Positions 10,962 to 22,612 of a stretch of DNA of 64,000 nt are shown here, in pieces. Under the pieces are notes generated by a model. It was not told where the DNA came from. It saw nothing but the letters and a program-made list of their open reading frames with translations, and did not search any database. Origin of the DNA: Odiellus spinosus (lineage: Eukaryota; Arthropoda; Arachnida; Opiliones; Phalangiidae); NCBI GenBank assembly GCA_963920705.1, contig OY987233.1, positions 4,268,001-4,332,000 on the forward strand, written 5' to 3'. The position numbers and the translations under genes are program-made. Every line of letters starts with the position of its first letter. Position 1 is the first letter of the stretch.

Positions 10962-12294
10962 CAAAAGTCTATCAGTTTATTCCATAAAAGTAAACAACAC
11001 CCGTAGCTTAATGCTATCAGTAAAGGACGTCTTAGCTCAGCAATTAGAAATAGCCAAAAAACATATCACCCCTGTCTGCCTCGAATGATTTGAACTCTTC
11101 CTCGATATTTTGAGGCGGAAGAGATGGACGGAATTTAGGCGGGCCGCGCTTGGCTATATGGTCTTCCCTCCCAACTCCGGAATTTCTCCAAAGAGTGGCG
11201 CTTCCTCCGTTCACTATTTACACGGCGACTGCGGCCGCTACAATGTCTCGCATAGCTGTGCGCCGAGGGTCGGGCTCAGCTCACCTCGTATTTTTTATAT
11301 ACATTGGTATCGAGCTCACCTCGGGCTCAAAAGTTTACCACGTTTTACGTGGACCTCACCTCGGGCTCGCCACTTCCAATTTTAAACGCACAGTCTCACC
11401 TCAGTCTCAGGGTTAGCACTTTATTAATTGATAGCTCAAGCTCGCATTCCAAAAAAATATATTATTTTACTACAGCTCACCTCGGGCTCGGGCTCACGCA
11501 AATCTCATGATAGGTCTAAGCTCAGGGTCAATGTACATTAACATTAGTTTCATTTTGAGTCTCTCGAATATTCTACAAAGATATCCCATGCACCATGTCA
11601 CGCCCTTCATTTTCGAGCCTCTAAATTATGTTATTTTGAAGCATGAAAGATCCTAAATGTTTAGTTTATTGAACAATATTTCCAATATAAAAATTGTATA
11701 ACGGGGGTTAAAGGTTAGAGCCCTTTCCTAGATATTAAGGTAATGCATAAAAGCCTCATCGCTTTTTCGAATATATTACCCGAATATATATAATAGCTGG
11801 TCTCGGGTCGGGATTCGTGGGAAGGGGCGACGTTGAAACGAGATAAATCTTAATAGCAATGGAAAGAGTCCAGGCTCACGTGTGAGCCCGGGCTCCTTCA
11901 CATAATTTGGAAAATGTTGGGCTCACCTTGGTCTCGAGAAATAAAAATTTATAAGCTGGGGCTCGCCTCGGGCTCACCAATTTATTCGTCCGTTTATACG
12001 CCTCACCTCTGGCTCATTTTATCATAAAAAACATTTGAGCTCGCGCTCTTGAGCTCGAGCTCAAGCTCGGGTTTTTTTTCTCAAAATTTTGCTGGGCTCA
12101 GCTCAAGCTCGTAGTTTTAGCGTTTTTTGGTCGTACCTCGCTCAAATCGAGCTCGGGCTCAACGAATTGAGGTGAGCCCGCACAGCTATGGTGTCTCGAA
12201 TCAGAATCTGCCGGTACATTTACCCGGACCTTTGCTGATAGTGTTAAGCTACGGGGCGATGTTTACTTTTAAGGAATAAAGTGATAGACTTTTG
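10962..12294 (-). mobile_element. MITE family E, copy 1, split by a hAT-like insertion
   Basis: Starts CAAAAGTCTATCAGTTTATT and ends with the inverted GGAATAAAGTGATAGACTTT plus TG. The terminal inverted repeats are about 70 bp and include CCCGTAGCTTAATGCTATCA. TAGATAC lies directly outside both ends (10,955-10,961 and 12,295-12,301), a probable target duplication. The element is interrupted at 11,251-12,190. Without that block it is about 390 bp, like the other family E copies. GC-rich middle (GGCGGGCCGCGCTTGG), no coding. Confidence 0.85.
11251..12190. mobile_element. hAT-like non-autonomous element nested in family E copy 1
   Basis: Begins CATAGCTGTGCG and ends with its exact inverse CGCACAGCTATG. 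It is flanked by ATGTCTCG (11,243-11,250) and GTGTCTCG (12,191-12,198), an 8-bp target duplication with one difference, as hAT elements make. The ends are packed with copies of GCTCACCTCGGGCTC and its inverse, the kind of subterminal repeats that hAT transposases bind. The middle has no transposase domain. Other family E copies show the uninterrupted site. Confidence 0.8.
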
Positions 12295-13796
12295 TAGATA
12301 CTGCATAATTCAGAGAATGATTTAAAAAGAAAGAGTCGCTTCTTTTTCTTCTTCACCCTCCTTTTAATTCCATTTCCGAAAGAGATCTAGAGTTAGGCGA
12401 ATCCAGCTTTTTCCAGCACTGAAAATTGAACGGATTAGGTGTGTATATAGAGGGGATATAGACCTCCCGGTACGAAATTGGTATTGATTTCCTTCCATTG
12501 CTGTTGCATCATAAGATAGAGAGAGAGAGTGGGGGTGGGGACTAGCTGCCATCAGCGTTTACGAATATCCGTGTCGAAGGAACATCGTTAAATCCAGCTC
12601 CTCATCTTCAGACTATGGTGGCCCCTCTCGAAATATTAATTCGACCGGTATACAACGGCATGGACGGATTATCCTTTATTGAGGAATCCATCATCCCTTA
12701 GGAAATCGCTGATTTTTTATGGAGAAATTATATTTTATGCTAGGTTAATAACATTGGATACTTATAGAAATTGGTGTAGTATTTGGTATAAAAAGTACCT
12801 AAACCAAAATTCACTTAAAAATATATCCTCTCGTAAAGAGGATTTGAGATTAGCCTTTTTATGCTGCTTTTCCAACGGAAATTTCAATTTCTATAAAAGA
12901 GGTGTGGCCAATTTTCGCGCGAATTATATTTCGCCCCAGAATTGTACCTTTCGAAGAAAAGCGCGCGAATTTCCTCGCGCCAAAATTTCGATTACTTATA
13001 TTTTCACAAAAAAACGCGCGAAAAATCTGTTGATATTTCTAATTTTTTCCCCCTTCGGCGGTGCCACTTGTAGGGATTTATCTGAAATAACACTCACAGA
13101 ATTTCACGGAGTTTTCGATATGCAATATTTCTTATTTGTCATTTTTCTGGTCGAAACAATGAATGTACCAAAATTATATTTTTTTGCTCTATATAACCGC
13201 AGGCGTTGCTGCAATGTATAAAGAATAAGCAGACGCTCAAATGTTTTTGTTTGGTACTTTATACTTCTTCCACTGTTTGCCGTTAGAGGACGCTTATTTT
13301 ATGGCTAGGTTTCGTTATTCATTATTATATCTTTTAAGGTATGTGTCCATATATTGTTAATAGTTCATTTTAGGAACATATTAGCATGACCATAAGACAC
13401 AGTTGGATTAATTAGAAAAATTCGGATATCGACCCACCATTTATAGTTTGTTTTACGAGTATTTTGTCCATGATTCCTCGCAGATTACGCTTTAACCCTT
13501 TACCGTACCAGGTTAGCGGGGGAGGGGCGATTGCCCAGTGTAGGGGTCCTATCGGCAGAGAGGTTGGGCGAAAACTAACTGCGTTAATTTCCAAAATTCC
13601 GCGTATTTGATAAGCGAAATGGGTATAGTGAAATTAAATGTCGATTGGTGAATATATACATATATATATGAGAATGAGTCCGATTTCTCTTCCATCACTG
13701 TATAGCTCTGATGACGTTTCTGTTTTGACTACGCAACGTCACAACTACATTCTATCTGCAAAAGGGACAATGGTGGTTATGAGACTGTGTATACTC
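12295..13796. other. Gene-less stretch with a chance 180-codon frame
   Basis: A 180-codon open frame at 12,679-13,221 (plus) has no recognisable domain and a composition (F, I, K, N, R rich) expected of AT-rich non-coding DNA. It crosses an inverted cluster of TTTCGCGCGAA-like motifs at 12,915-13,020. A GA run lies at 12,516-12,530. Confidence 0.4.
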
Positions 13797-14040
13797 AATA
13801 CTATCAGCAAAAGGTACCGGTAGATTCTGGTTCGAGACACTCTAACGGCTCAGTCGCCGTGTAAATAGTGAACGGAGGAAGCGCCACTCTGCGGAGAAAT
13901 TTCTGGTTTGGGGGATGAAAATATAGCTAAGCGCGGCCCGCCTAAATTCCGTCCCTCTCTCCAGACTCAAAATATCGAGTCCAAATCACTCGAGCCAGAC
14001 AGGGGTGATGACTCTTTTGGCTATTTTAAAGTGATGAGTT
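13797..14040 (+). mobile_element. MITE family E, copy 2 (both ends lost)
   Basis: CAATACTATCAGCAAAAGGT to AGTGATGAG matches the interior of family E, including GTAAATAGTGAACGGAGGAA and CAGACAGGGGTGATGACT. The outer terminal repeats are missing. Confidence 0.75.
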
Positions 14041-14544
14041 CAACCAAAAGTGGACAAAATTAATTTTAATATGATAGATATTTTATAAATTGATTTTAAA
14101 ATTTTAATTTTAACGGGTTGAAAATTAATTATGTGTGAAGGTAGCTTTGTGAATTTAGGTTTACCTGTTCGATCGTGGTCTCCGATCTGAATTCCAATAG
14201 TGGGCGTAAAAGAGTGTGTCGGAGGACTAGCTAGAGCGAGCGCCGAAGGGGTATTATGGGCGGCGAGTTAATTCTATTGAATTTTCAGTATCAATATGCG
14301 TGTGTTTATCAAAAATTCAACTAGGGTTAGAATAGAACGAGGGGTAAAACATTCCTACATTAAATTCATTATATTCATGATGAAATCAATCGTTTGGCAT
14401 TAAAAATAAAACTTAAATTTAGATTTAATTTAAGATTTCATTCATTTGAAATTTAAAATTACAAATTTAAAATCTCAAATGAATCTTAAAACACTTAAGA
14501 TTCTAAAAAAATCTCTTGAGAATTCTCGAATTAAATCTTTAATC
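14041..14544. other. Gene-less stretch
   Basis: AT-rich; no gene, RNA or clear element seen. Confidence 0.4.
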
Positions 14545-15415
14545 TTTTAAAAAAGTCCACGTGAAATCTACAATCTCTTAAGAAATCCCACGTGAAGTCT
14601 AAAATCACTTTAGATATCCCCCGTGAAATATAAAATATCTCAAGAAATTCCACGTGAAATCTAAAATATCTTAAGAAATTCCACGTGAAATCTAAAATAT
14701 CTTAAGAAATTCCACGTGAAATCTAAAATCACTTAAGAAATCCTACGTGAAATCTAAAATCTCTTAAGAAATCCTACGTGAAATTTAAATCACTTAAGAA
14801 ATCCTACGTGAAATCTAAAATCTCTTAAGAAATCCTACGTGAAATCTAAAATCACTTAAGAAATCCTACGTGAAATCTAAAATCACTTAAGAAATCCTAC
14901 GTGAAATCTAAAATCACTTAAATGCCAGGTGAAATCTAAAATCACTTAAATGCCAGGTGAAATCTAAAATCACTTAAATGCCAGGTGAAATCTAAAATCA
15001 CTTAAATGCCAGGTGAAATCTAAAATATCTTAAGAAATTCCACGTGAAATGTAAAATATCTTAAGAAATTCCACGTGAAATGTAAAATCAATTCAAAAAT
15101 GTCACATGAAATCTAAAACCACTCAAGAAATAGATAAAATCACTTAAGAAATCTCACGTGAAATCTACAATCACTTTAGAAACCCCACGTGAAATCTACA
15201 ATCACTTTAGAAATCCCACGTGAAATCTAAAATATCTTAAGAAATTCCACGCTAAATCTACAACCACTTAAGAAATCCCACGTGAAATCTAAAATATCTT
15301 AAGAAATTCCACATGAAATCTAAAATATCTTAAGAAATTCCACATGAAATCTAAAATATCTTAAGAAATTCCACATGAAATCTACTACCACTTAAGAAAT
15401 CCCACGTGATACACT
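14545..15415. repeat. 31-bp satellite with 28-bp variants
   Basis: The unit is CACTTAAGAAATCCTACGTG plus AAATCTAAAAT (31 bp), about 28 copies. A run of four shorter units carrying AAATGCCAGGTG lies at about 14,915-15,020. The middle letters alternate between blocks (CCTACGTG, TTCCACGTG, CCCACGTG, TTCCACATG), so neighbouring units have been copied together. The recurring CACGTG is an E-box-like palindrome, but no function can be inferred. Confidence 0.9.
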
Positions 15416-16777
15416 CTACTTTCTAACTTCTAATTTAGCCTGCACTGCCATGTTGTTTGCTCTACCTATGCCATGTTTTAATCCGAATCATTGAAAGATA
15501 CATTTACCACCACCAATTTCATCAAATTTATATACATTTTGCGTATTAATACATATATAATTTTGATTGAAATTATAGCTTGGTGAAGACGATAATGGGA
15601 GACGAAAGGTTGAAAATGGATTTGGGTGGGAGGAAACGTCGATTGTTTCGCCTCAGGATTATAGAAGCTTTGTTCCGTAAGTGGGATTTGGGCGTACAGA
15701 ATAGGACCTCCTCTTGGTTATATTAATGCCGTTGAACACCCGAGAGAGTTAACTCTCCCTTAAACGCGAATACGGGCCGTGTGAAAATATTTTCTAATAA
15801 AACGAAAACAGGGTAAACGCGTTAAAAGCAAATTAGCCTTCGCGTTTATCGCTCAAGTTTGTTAATTTAGTTCAAATCGAAATGGACAAGCCAACCTACC
15901 CACTTTCTCCATTTCTCCGATCTTACAAGGAGAACCTACATTCGGGAGTTGCAAATCATTGACCCGTGCCATGCATTGAGCACCAAATCGGATATTCATT
16001 ATCTTCCGTTATTCGTATATTTTCAGATATTTTATTTTCGGATAAATTGTTTGTAACAAAAAAATGGAATTTGTATATTCGTATAATTGTTAAATGTATA
16101 AGGTTTATCCGAAGATCAGTGTTTGGCGCTTTATCTACGAACAGAACGATGGATAAGAAAATTCACGTTTCCAGAATTAGTCCAAAATATACGAAAAAAA
16201 TTCAAATTTACTTTTAATTTGAAGAATATAAATATAAAAACAACGAAACTAAGATTTTAAATAACCTTTTTATTCGTTATTTTTCACGAAAATATATTTT
16301 GAATTTTTTTATCCGAACGTATAACGCGGATAATATTCTAAGATAAGTCCATTTTTGGATAAAAACGGATATGGATTATGTTTTTTACTTTATCTTCAAA
16401 TAAGTTAACTCGAATGAAAAATAGGCTATTTTTAATCAAACCGATAATATACATCAGAATTTAGTAGATTTTATCCAATTAATAAAAATTATTAATTCCA
16501 TGCTCTAACCATGCAACCTCTGAATAATTGACTAAAAAATGAAATTTATAAATTAAAATAATAGTCGGGTTTATCGCGAGATAAGGTCGCTTTCGCGGTT
16601 TTCTTTTCGTAAAAGTACTTCATCTAGAAAGTCAACTACCTTTCGTACGAAAATTATCGTTAATTACGCCATAAATTGTTAAAAAAATACATAAATAGTT
16701 TAGACATTTTCATTTTGAAGTTTCTTTAGAACGCGCTAACCCAGAAATATATTTTGAATATGACGTTTTATTAGTAT
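15416..16777. other. Gene-less stretch
   Basis: AT-rich. An open frame at 15,966-16,217 has no recognisable domain. No RNA gene or intact element seen. Confidence 0.4.
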
Positions 16778-17156
16778 CGAAAGTCTATCACGTTATTCCA
16801 TAAAAATAAACAACGCCATGTAGTTTAATACTATCAGGAAAGGTTCGGGTAAAAATACCGGCAGTTTCTGATTCGAGACACTCTAGCGGCCGTAGTCGCC
16901 GTGTAAATAGTGAACGGAGGAAACGCCACTCTGCGGAGAAATACAGGAGTTGGGAGTGAAGACAATATAACCTAAATTCCGCCCCTCTCCCCAGACTCAA
17001 GATGTTGAGGAAAAGTCCAAATCACTCGAACCAGACAGGGGTGATGACTTTTTGGCTCGTTTTAAGTGATGGGCTATGACGTTAACAGGCCCTATTGCTG
17101 ATAGTATGAAGCTACGGGGTATGTTTACTTTTATGGAATAAAGTAATGGACTTTTG
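16778..17156 (+). mobile_element. MITE family E, copy 3
   Basis: Both terminal repeats are present (GAAAGTCTATCACGTTATTC at the left; GGAATAAAGTAATGGACTTT plus TG at the right), with the usual interior. Several differences from copies 1 and 7 suggest an older insertion. Confidence 0.85.
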
Positions 17157-17896
17157 ATAATATGATAAAACTAAAAAATGGTAAGTCTCACTTTAAGATG
17201 ACCGTCTTTCTGGATGATGAGAGTATTCATATAACATTAGTATTAGGGTTACGACTCCGCTTGTTAATACTCTTAGTTTCACGAGCTTTCCCTTCCTTGA
17301 CTGCCAGCCAGTTTTGTCTCAATCACTTCTCCGTGTTTAATTAAAGGCGCTAGCGAGGTTTAGATACCTTTACCAGTATACTTGTACAGACTCGAAAACA
17401 AATCTAATCTTATTTCAATATCGAGAATGTCGTTGTTAATGTCGCCCACCCCTTTTCCTCGACGAACCCCCGAAACTTTCCCGACTAAAACGCGATGGTG
17501 TTTAGCTAATAATTTCCGGATTTTTGAACAAGGACGTTTGGACGATGTTAAGGAAACTTTAAAGAGGCCTATTATAGATTAATATTCTCTATTCCATCGT
17601 ACGTGTATTGTTAGGAAACACCAGAATTCACCTGCCGTGTTCGAGCTCCGTGAGAAAGTTTTCAAAATATAAATTTCATGTAGGCCTACTCCAAAATGAT
17701 TTTATTTTTAAGGGACCGTTCATAAAAGACCTAATTTTAGAGAGATTACTTTATAAGAATGCTAGAAAGATGGTAAACTGACCCACCATTTTCAACCATA
17801 ATGGATAAAATTAAGTCAATTTGGATTACATTATATTGCAATAGGTTTTAAGAGTTTAAAACTATGATGCCCTCCTCCCTATAATCATAATGTATA
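17157..17896. other. Gene-less stretch
   Basis: Open frames at 17,162-17,344 and 17,382-17,582 lack domains or splice context. Nothing else seen. Confidence 0.4.
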
Positions 17897-18114
17897 CCAA
17901 AAGTCTATCACTTTACTACATAAAAGTAAGCAATGCCCCTTAGCTTAATACTATCAGCAAAGGTCCAGTTTTACGTCATATAGCCCATCACTTAAAAATA
18001 TACAAAAAAAGTCATCACCCCTGACTGGTTCGAGTGATTTGGACTCTTTCTCGATATTTTGAGTCGGGAGAGAGGGACTAAATTCAGGCGGACCGCTCTT
18101 GGCTATATTGTCTC
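17897..18114 (-). mobile_element. MITE family E, copy 4 (right end lost)
   Basis: CCAAAAGTCTATCACTTTAC to GGCTATATTGTCTC matches the left half of a reversed family E element. The right half is missing. Confidence 0.8.
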
Positions 18115-19938
18115 ATTTTAAGTGGGTTTGAATTTAATTACATAATTATGTCTTCTTAATCTATAATTAAATATTATGATAGAGTTTAGTTGGATTACTT
18201 GTAACATGATATGTAAGACATTCGTAATACCTTGTGTGTCGATTATTAGTTATTTTCTAATTATTTTAAAAGTTAACCAATTATTTTAAAATATATACTT
18301 TATCGTGTTACTAGCTATCTTACATTTTAAATATTTTAAAATTTAGCAGGTAAAGTTTTTCTTTTTTATTTATAGCCTACATCTTATACCCTTCCTTACC
18401 TTATACTGTCGACGGAGGGAAGATTTTGGGTCAATTTACGAAAGAGAGGTTTCCTAGAGAAAGAATTAATGGGAAGAGGCGAGTTAGGTTTAAAGTGATA
18501 ATGAATCAAATCATAAAAACAAAAGCCTTATTTTTCATTCGGGTTTCATTTAAGGCCCATCCCTCTGGCATTTAAATTTTGGCCAAAAATCCACCAAATT
18601 TCGAATGGTAAGGTCTGAAAGGTCAAAGGGTTAATCGGCCTATCAAGTCCTAGTCGGAGAACAAAAAAGACAAATTAACGAGTAACCTTCGCTGAGTTTT
18701 AATGTTTTCACGCTTTTTAAAAATAGCGTACGTGTACGTCTTCATTATCTCTTTGAGAACAGAGAGCCTAGATTACTCAGGTTGAAGCCACGCGAAGACT
18801 AGGAAAGAGTTATATGGTATATAAGTCTAAGCCTAATAAGGTAGTGGCTGTAAAGGTGATTGTGTTTCACCGAGGCAAGCCCACAGTCTCAAATTATTTT
18901 CTTTTTACTTAGAACCACGCACCGAAGCTCCTCCGAGCAACGTTTCCAGTTGAAATTTCTCGGATTCAATATAATTGGGTTCTTCGGCGTACTTGCGTAG
19001 GAAGAGGAGAGATTTTCCTTGTGAAGTTTCAAAGGTACGTTTACATTGTCACTTTATTTGATTAAAACCTAACCCGAGTAGTCTGGTGCATCAGGTTGAA
19101 TAGATCGAGATCTAGTGCTGTTGGGTAACCGACAAAGAGACACCGTGGTCATATAATTAGAAAATTATGGGAGAAGGAAGACGTAGTATGATGCTAGTTC
19201 ACTTTGGCAATGTAGTTTCTTTCTGTCTGTACGATTAAACTGTTTCTTAATTAGCAAAATGTATGTTAGAAGTTGTGGGTGCGACATCTTGTTCATATGT
19301 TGCTAATTACGTCACGAAATCACGTGGTGTTTAGGTTATACAGGGCAGTTATTTCCGTTTTCATAAAACGCTAGGGGTCAGAGGGCTCAGAAGTCCCGAC
19401 CTTGAGGGCTGACACCTGATGGATATAGAAATAAGCTTAAGAAATGCTCGGTGCTCACGAGCGCTATGAACTTTACAAGATATGACGTAGCTGCATGATG
19501 ACGTCGACGGCAACGTTCCCTAAGCTCCTCCTCTTTTATGATAGCAACCATTCATTCTATATAAGCAAAGAGAATAATATATGGATGTGAAAACGCGTCT
19601 TAAGAGTGATTCGAAGCGAGAGCTTGCTACTAAGGTCTAATACAAATATCGGAAAAGCTTTCGCTAATGGCCGTGTAGGGTCCCCTAAACCTGAGAGAGT
19701 AAATAGCCGTTTTACTCCCGGTTTAAAAGTTTCACTACGATTCGTTTTCTTCCCGTTGTTTTCTCTGTAAAGTGAGATTTTTTACACTATTTTCAACCCT
19801 TTTCTATTCCCGACCATACTTTTAAAGGACATATCTAGTTTAAAATTAAGTTTTTGGTTAACAAGAGATAATTTAAAACAATGGAATTAGGTTAGGAAAC
19901 TTAGAGCTAAAAATGAAACGGCTTTTGAAAATCACCGT
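18115..19938. other. Gene-less stretch, 1.8 kb
   Basis: No gene recognised on either strand. GC content rises in 18,890-19,020 and 19,370-19,720, but no domain or convincing splice pair was found. Confidence 0.4.
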
Positions 19939-20192
19939 GGAAATAGGTTTAACTGGATTCATCGAGATCCTGAATTTTTTCAGTGACCAATGATCAAAGG
20001 CCCTTAGTTATGGAGATATCCCCATGAGACTTTTAACAACATTTGATTGGTCGATGACCCTTCAATGCGAAGACATTCAGGATATATCCATGATTCCAGC
20101 TAAGCCTATTTTCCTGGTACAGTTTGATTGATTTCTAGTTAAATATTTGTTTGTAATTTGTTTTACTGATATATTAGGCCAATTTAAGAGCT
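19939..20192. mobile_element. MITE family A, copy 2 (diverged, ends lost)
   Basis: GAAATAGGTTTAACTGGATT, GATCCTGAATTTTTTCAGTG, the inverted CCAGCTAAGCCTATTTTCC and ATATTAGGCCAATTTAA follow the family A order. Both TTAA-bearing ends have decayed. Confidence 0.7.
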
Positions 20193-20428
20193 ATCACCTT
20201 TGAATTTCTTAAAAACGTCGCTATCCAGATGGAGATACCGACGCCGCTATGAAAAATTGGAATTTCTGATCGATCCAATTATATTCTTCACTAAACTTAA
20301 TTTAATCATACGTGTTCTGGCAAGGTGATTTCAAAAATTTAAAACTTGATTTATAGATATTGCTATAGTCTATCCAATTTAAACTTATTTTATCTACTCC
20401 TAAATAATTTATGGTTCATTTTCTAACA
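20193..20428. other. Gene-less stretch
   Basis: AT-rich, nothing supported. Confidence 0.3.
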
Positions 20429-20640
20429 CTAGTCTCTAAAATAAAGTTCATTATTTTTTGTTTGGTTATTTCTTTTTCCTATAGATTCAACATTCCTCGC
20501 ACCAGTTCCGCACGTGGAGTTGGACTCTAGGGTAATATCGGCAACATTGAAGTAGTCGGTTACTCCCACACCTTTATTCCTCCCTCGACCTTCATTCATC
20601 CCAGAGGAAGCGACGAAGCAACCAATTTTCACGACAAACT
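20429..20640 (-). CDS. Possible exon with a laminin-N-like motif (doubtful)
   Basis: The minus-strand frame contains VTDYFNVADITLESNSTCGT. This resembles the start of laminin N-terminal (domain VI) and netrin-type domains, where a pattern like P-x-F/Y-x-N-x-A, a short beta strand and T-C-G is usual. The stretch is more GC-rich than its flanks. A donor-like G|GTGCGA lies right after the TCGTG residues, so the coding part would end near 20,507 and the rest of the open frame would be intron. No partner exon was found, the acceptor is uncertain, and the motif is short. It could equally be a chance frame. Confidence 0.25.
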
Positions 20641-20816
20641 TTATAGGTTGCCGTGTACGTAAAAATATTTTCTGAGAAGCGACGTGACGAATACCAATTA
20701 AGAAAATCCAGGGAAAACTATATTTTCAATTTTAAGTTACGCGAAAAATGGTTTTTTCATCACTCTAGCGAACATGCTCTTTTCTGTCAACACTAAAAAA
20801 TCTTCTGTTAACGGAC

Positions 20817-21175
20817 TGGGCCGCAGAGCCAGCTCAATCGGGCCGCAGAGCCAGCTCAATCGGGCCGCAGAGCCAGCTCAATCGGGCCGCAGAGCCAGCT
20901 CAATCGGGCCGCAGAGCCAGCTCAATCGGGCCGTTGAGTCAGCTCAATCGGGCCGCTGAGTCAGCTCAATCGGGCCGCTGAGTCAGCTCAATCGGGCCGC
21001 TGAGTCAGCTCAATCGGGCCGCTGAGTCAGCTCAATCGGGCCGCTGAGTCAGCTCAATCGGGCCGCTGAGTCAGCTCAATCGGGCCGCTGAGTCAGCTCA
21101 ATCGGGCCGCTGAGTCAGCTCAATCGGGCCGCTGAGTCAGCTCAATCGGGCCGCTGAGTCAGCTCAATCGGGCCG
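20817..21175. repeat. 22-bp minisatellite, about 16 units
   Basis: The unit is GGGCCGCTGAGTCAGCTCAA plus TC. The first five units carry GCAGAGCCAGC and the rest GCTGAGTCAGC, with one hybrid unit (GTTGAGTCAGC) at the border. GC-rich against an AT-rich background. The repeat contains TGAGTCA, an AP-1-like core, in about ten consecutive units. Confidence 0.9.
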
Positions 21176-21294
21176 TGACGAGACATAACTTAAAATTAAC
21201 TTCCCCTAAACATGTAATCGACCTTAACAAATTACCCTCCCTTTAAACTTAAGTAATCTTAATTTAATTTTATTTAATAATAAATCTCGTCTCA
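21176..21294. mobile_element. Mini-element G, copy 1, at the edge of the 22-bp array
   Basis: Starts TGACGAGACATAACTTAAAA and ends TAAATCTCGTCTCA, giving a short terminal inverted repeat of the TGA..CGAGA type. About 119 bp with internal AATCGACCTTAACAAATTAC and CCTCCCTTTAAAC. Two further copies are at 22,368 and (reversed) 62,233. The right flank CCAGCTCAACGG looks like a remnant 22-bp unit, so the element probably sits inside the array. Confidence 0.65.
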
Positions 21295-21349
21295 CCAGCT
21301 CAACGGACGGTTATATGATCCTTTAATGCTTAGAAATTCTGGATAGCAT

Positions 21350-21482
21350 ATTTTCCGGGTAAGTTTTAAATTTATTTCTAGTACAATATTTGTTTGTATT
21401 TTTCTTACTGGCGGACTAAGCTTGTTTAAACGATAAGGAATCGATATAAAGTCACTTGTTGTTAGGATGAATTCTCCCTTAA
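21350..21482. mobile_element. MITE family A, copy 3 (right arm only)
   Basis: TTTTCCGGGTAAGTTTTAAA to GAATTCTCCCTTAA matches the right arm of family A, ending in TTAA at 21,479-21,482. Confidence 0.8.
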
Positions 21483-21989
21483 ACTCGAAAAATTGGAAAA
21501 ACTTCAGCCTTTAGGTTTTTGTAGCGTTGCTTAACTGTCGTGATCCCACATCCATCTTGTTTTTTTCGTTTCCTCGAACGAACATCTCCTTCAATAACTT
21601 AGTTTCCCTAGCGCGTTTCTTCAAAGCCATGAGTTGACTCTTAGTCAGGAAAGCCAAGGAGGAAGACCTCATTTGCATAATAAGTACAGATTTGGCCTAT
21701 TTTATGTTGGGGGTGGAGGTGAAATAAATTTGGACAGCTAGGTTATAAGAGGAAGTTTGCCACGATATCTGTCTCCTTTCTTAGGCTTCCGCGACGGTTT
21801 ATTACCTTTTTGGAAGGAAGTGTTTAAGAAATATTTTTTCCTTTTCGCGCAAAGACAGTTCTGTTAGATTAACGGTCTCAATTCTACGTAGTTTCCGACT
21901 TTTTCCGTGTCTAATTTATAAGAGGTTTGGTAATCTTGACCCTTGAGTCAACTTTGAATTATTACCCTATTTCGAACGAGCTTGAACTA
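21483..21989. other. Gene-less stretch
   Basis: No gene or element recognised. Confidence 0.35.
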
Positions 21990-22256
21990 TTTCGGTGTTT
22001 GGTAAAATTTCTATAAAAGTAAATACAAAATCAGGCCAATCATATTATTTCAGACTTTAACCCTTCTTGTAATGTGTTAACATTAAAAGAATAGGCCGGC
22101 GTTTGATGGCCAAGGTCTTAGGTATGGAACACTGGCCTATTCTTTTAATGTTGGGACATTACAAGCACTGTAATTGAAAGCTGAAATAATATGATTGGTC
22201 CGATTTTATATTTACTTTTATTCCAATTTTACCAAACTTCAGAAATTAATTTAAAT
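21990..22256. mobile_element. MITE family F, copy 1 (core)
   Basis: Palindromic: AGTAAATACAAAATCAGGCC and CCAATCATATTATTTCAGAC on the left mirror CTGAAATAATATGATTGGTC on the right. The centre is near 22,110 and CATTAAAAGAATAGGCC repeats inverted around it. Related copies are at 42,455 and 55,255. The outer arms are missing here. Confidence 0.75.
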
Positions 22257-22367
22257 ACCCTTAAAAATTCCAAAAAAAAAAAAAGAAAAAAAATTAAAAC
22301 CAAAAAAAAATTTAAATTCAATTGGGACGTTGAGCTGTATTTATCTTCACTTACCTATTATTAATGA

Positions 22368-22452
22368 TGACGAGACATAGCTTAAAATTAACTTCCCTTG
22401 AACATGTAATCGACCTTAACAAATTACCCTCTCTTTTAAACTTAAGTAATCT
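22368..22452. mobile_element. Mini-element G, copy 2 (left part)
   Basis: TGACGAGACATAGCTTAAAA to CTTAAGTAATC matches element G at 21,176. The right terminus is absent, replaced by family F sequence. Confidence 0.65.
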
Positions 22453-22612
22453 TTCACATTTATAGAAATTATTACAAACTTTAGAAATTAATTTAAACAC
22501 CAAAAACGTGTCCAGAAATTCTGAAAAAATTCTGGAATACCTTTTTTGACATGGTGATTCCGAAAATAAATTCAAAAGCTGTTCCATTTTTCGCTCCAAG
22601 TTTCCCTTTGGA
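22440..22612. mobile_element. MITE family F, copy 2 (right arm)
   Basis: AGAAATTAATTTAAACACCA, AAAACGTGTCCAGAAATTCT and AGCTGTTCCATTTTTCGCTC match the right arm of family F at 55,520-55,634, ending in TTTCCCTTT. The left arm is missing. Confidence 0.7.

Noticed and set aside
12679-13221. 180-codon open frame
   Set aside because: AT-driven composition, no domain, no splice context.
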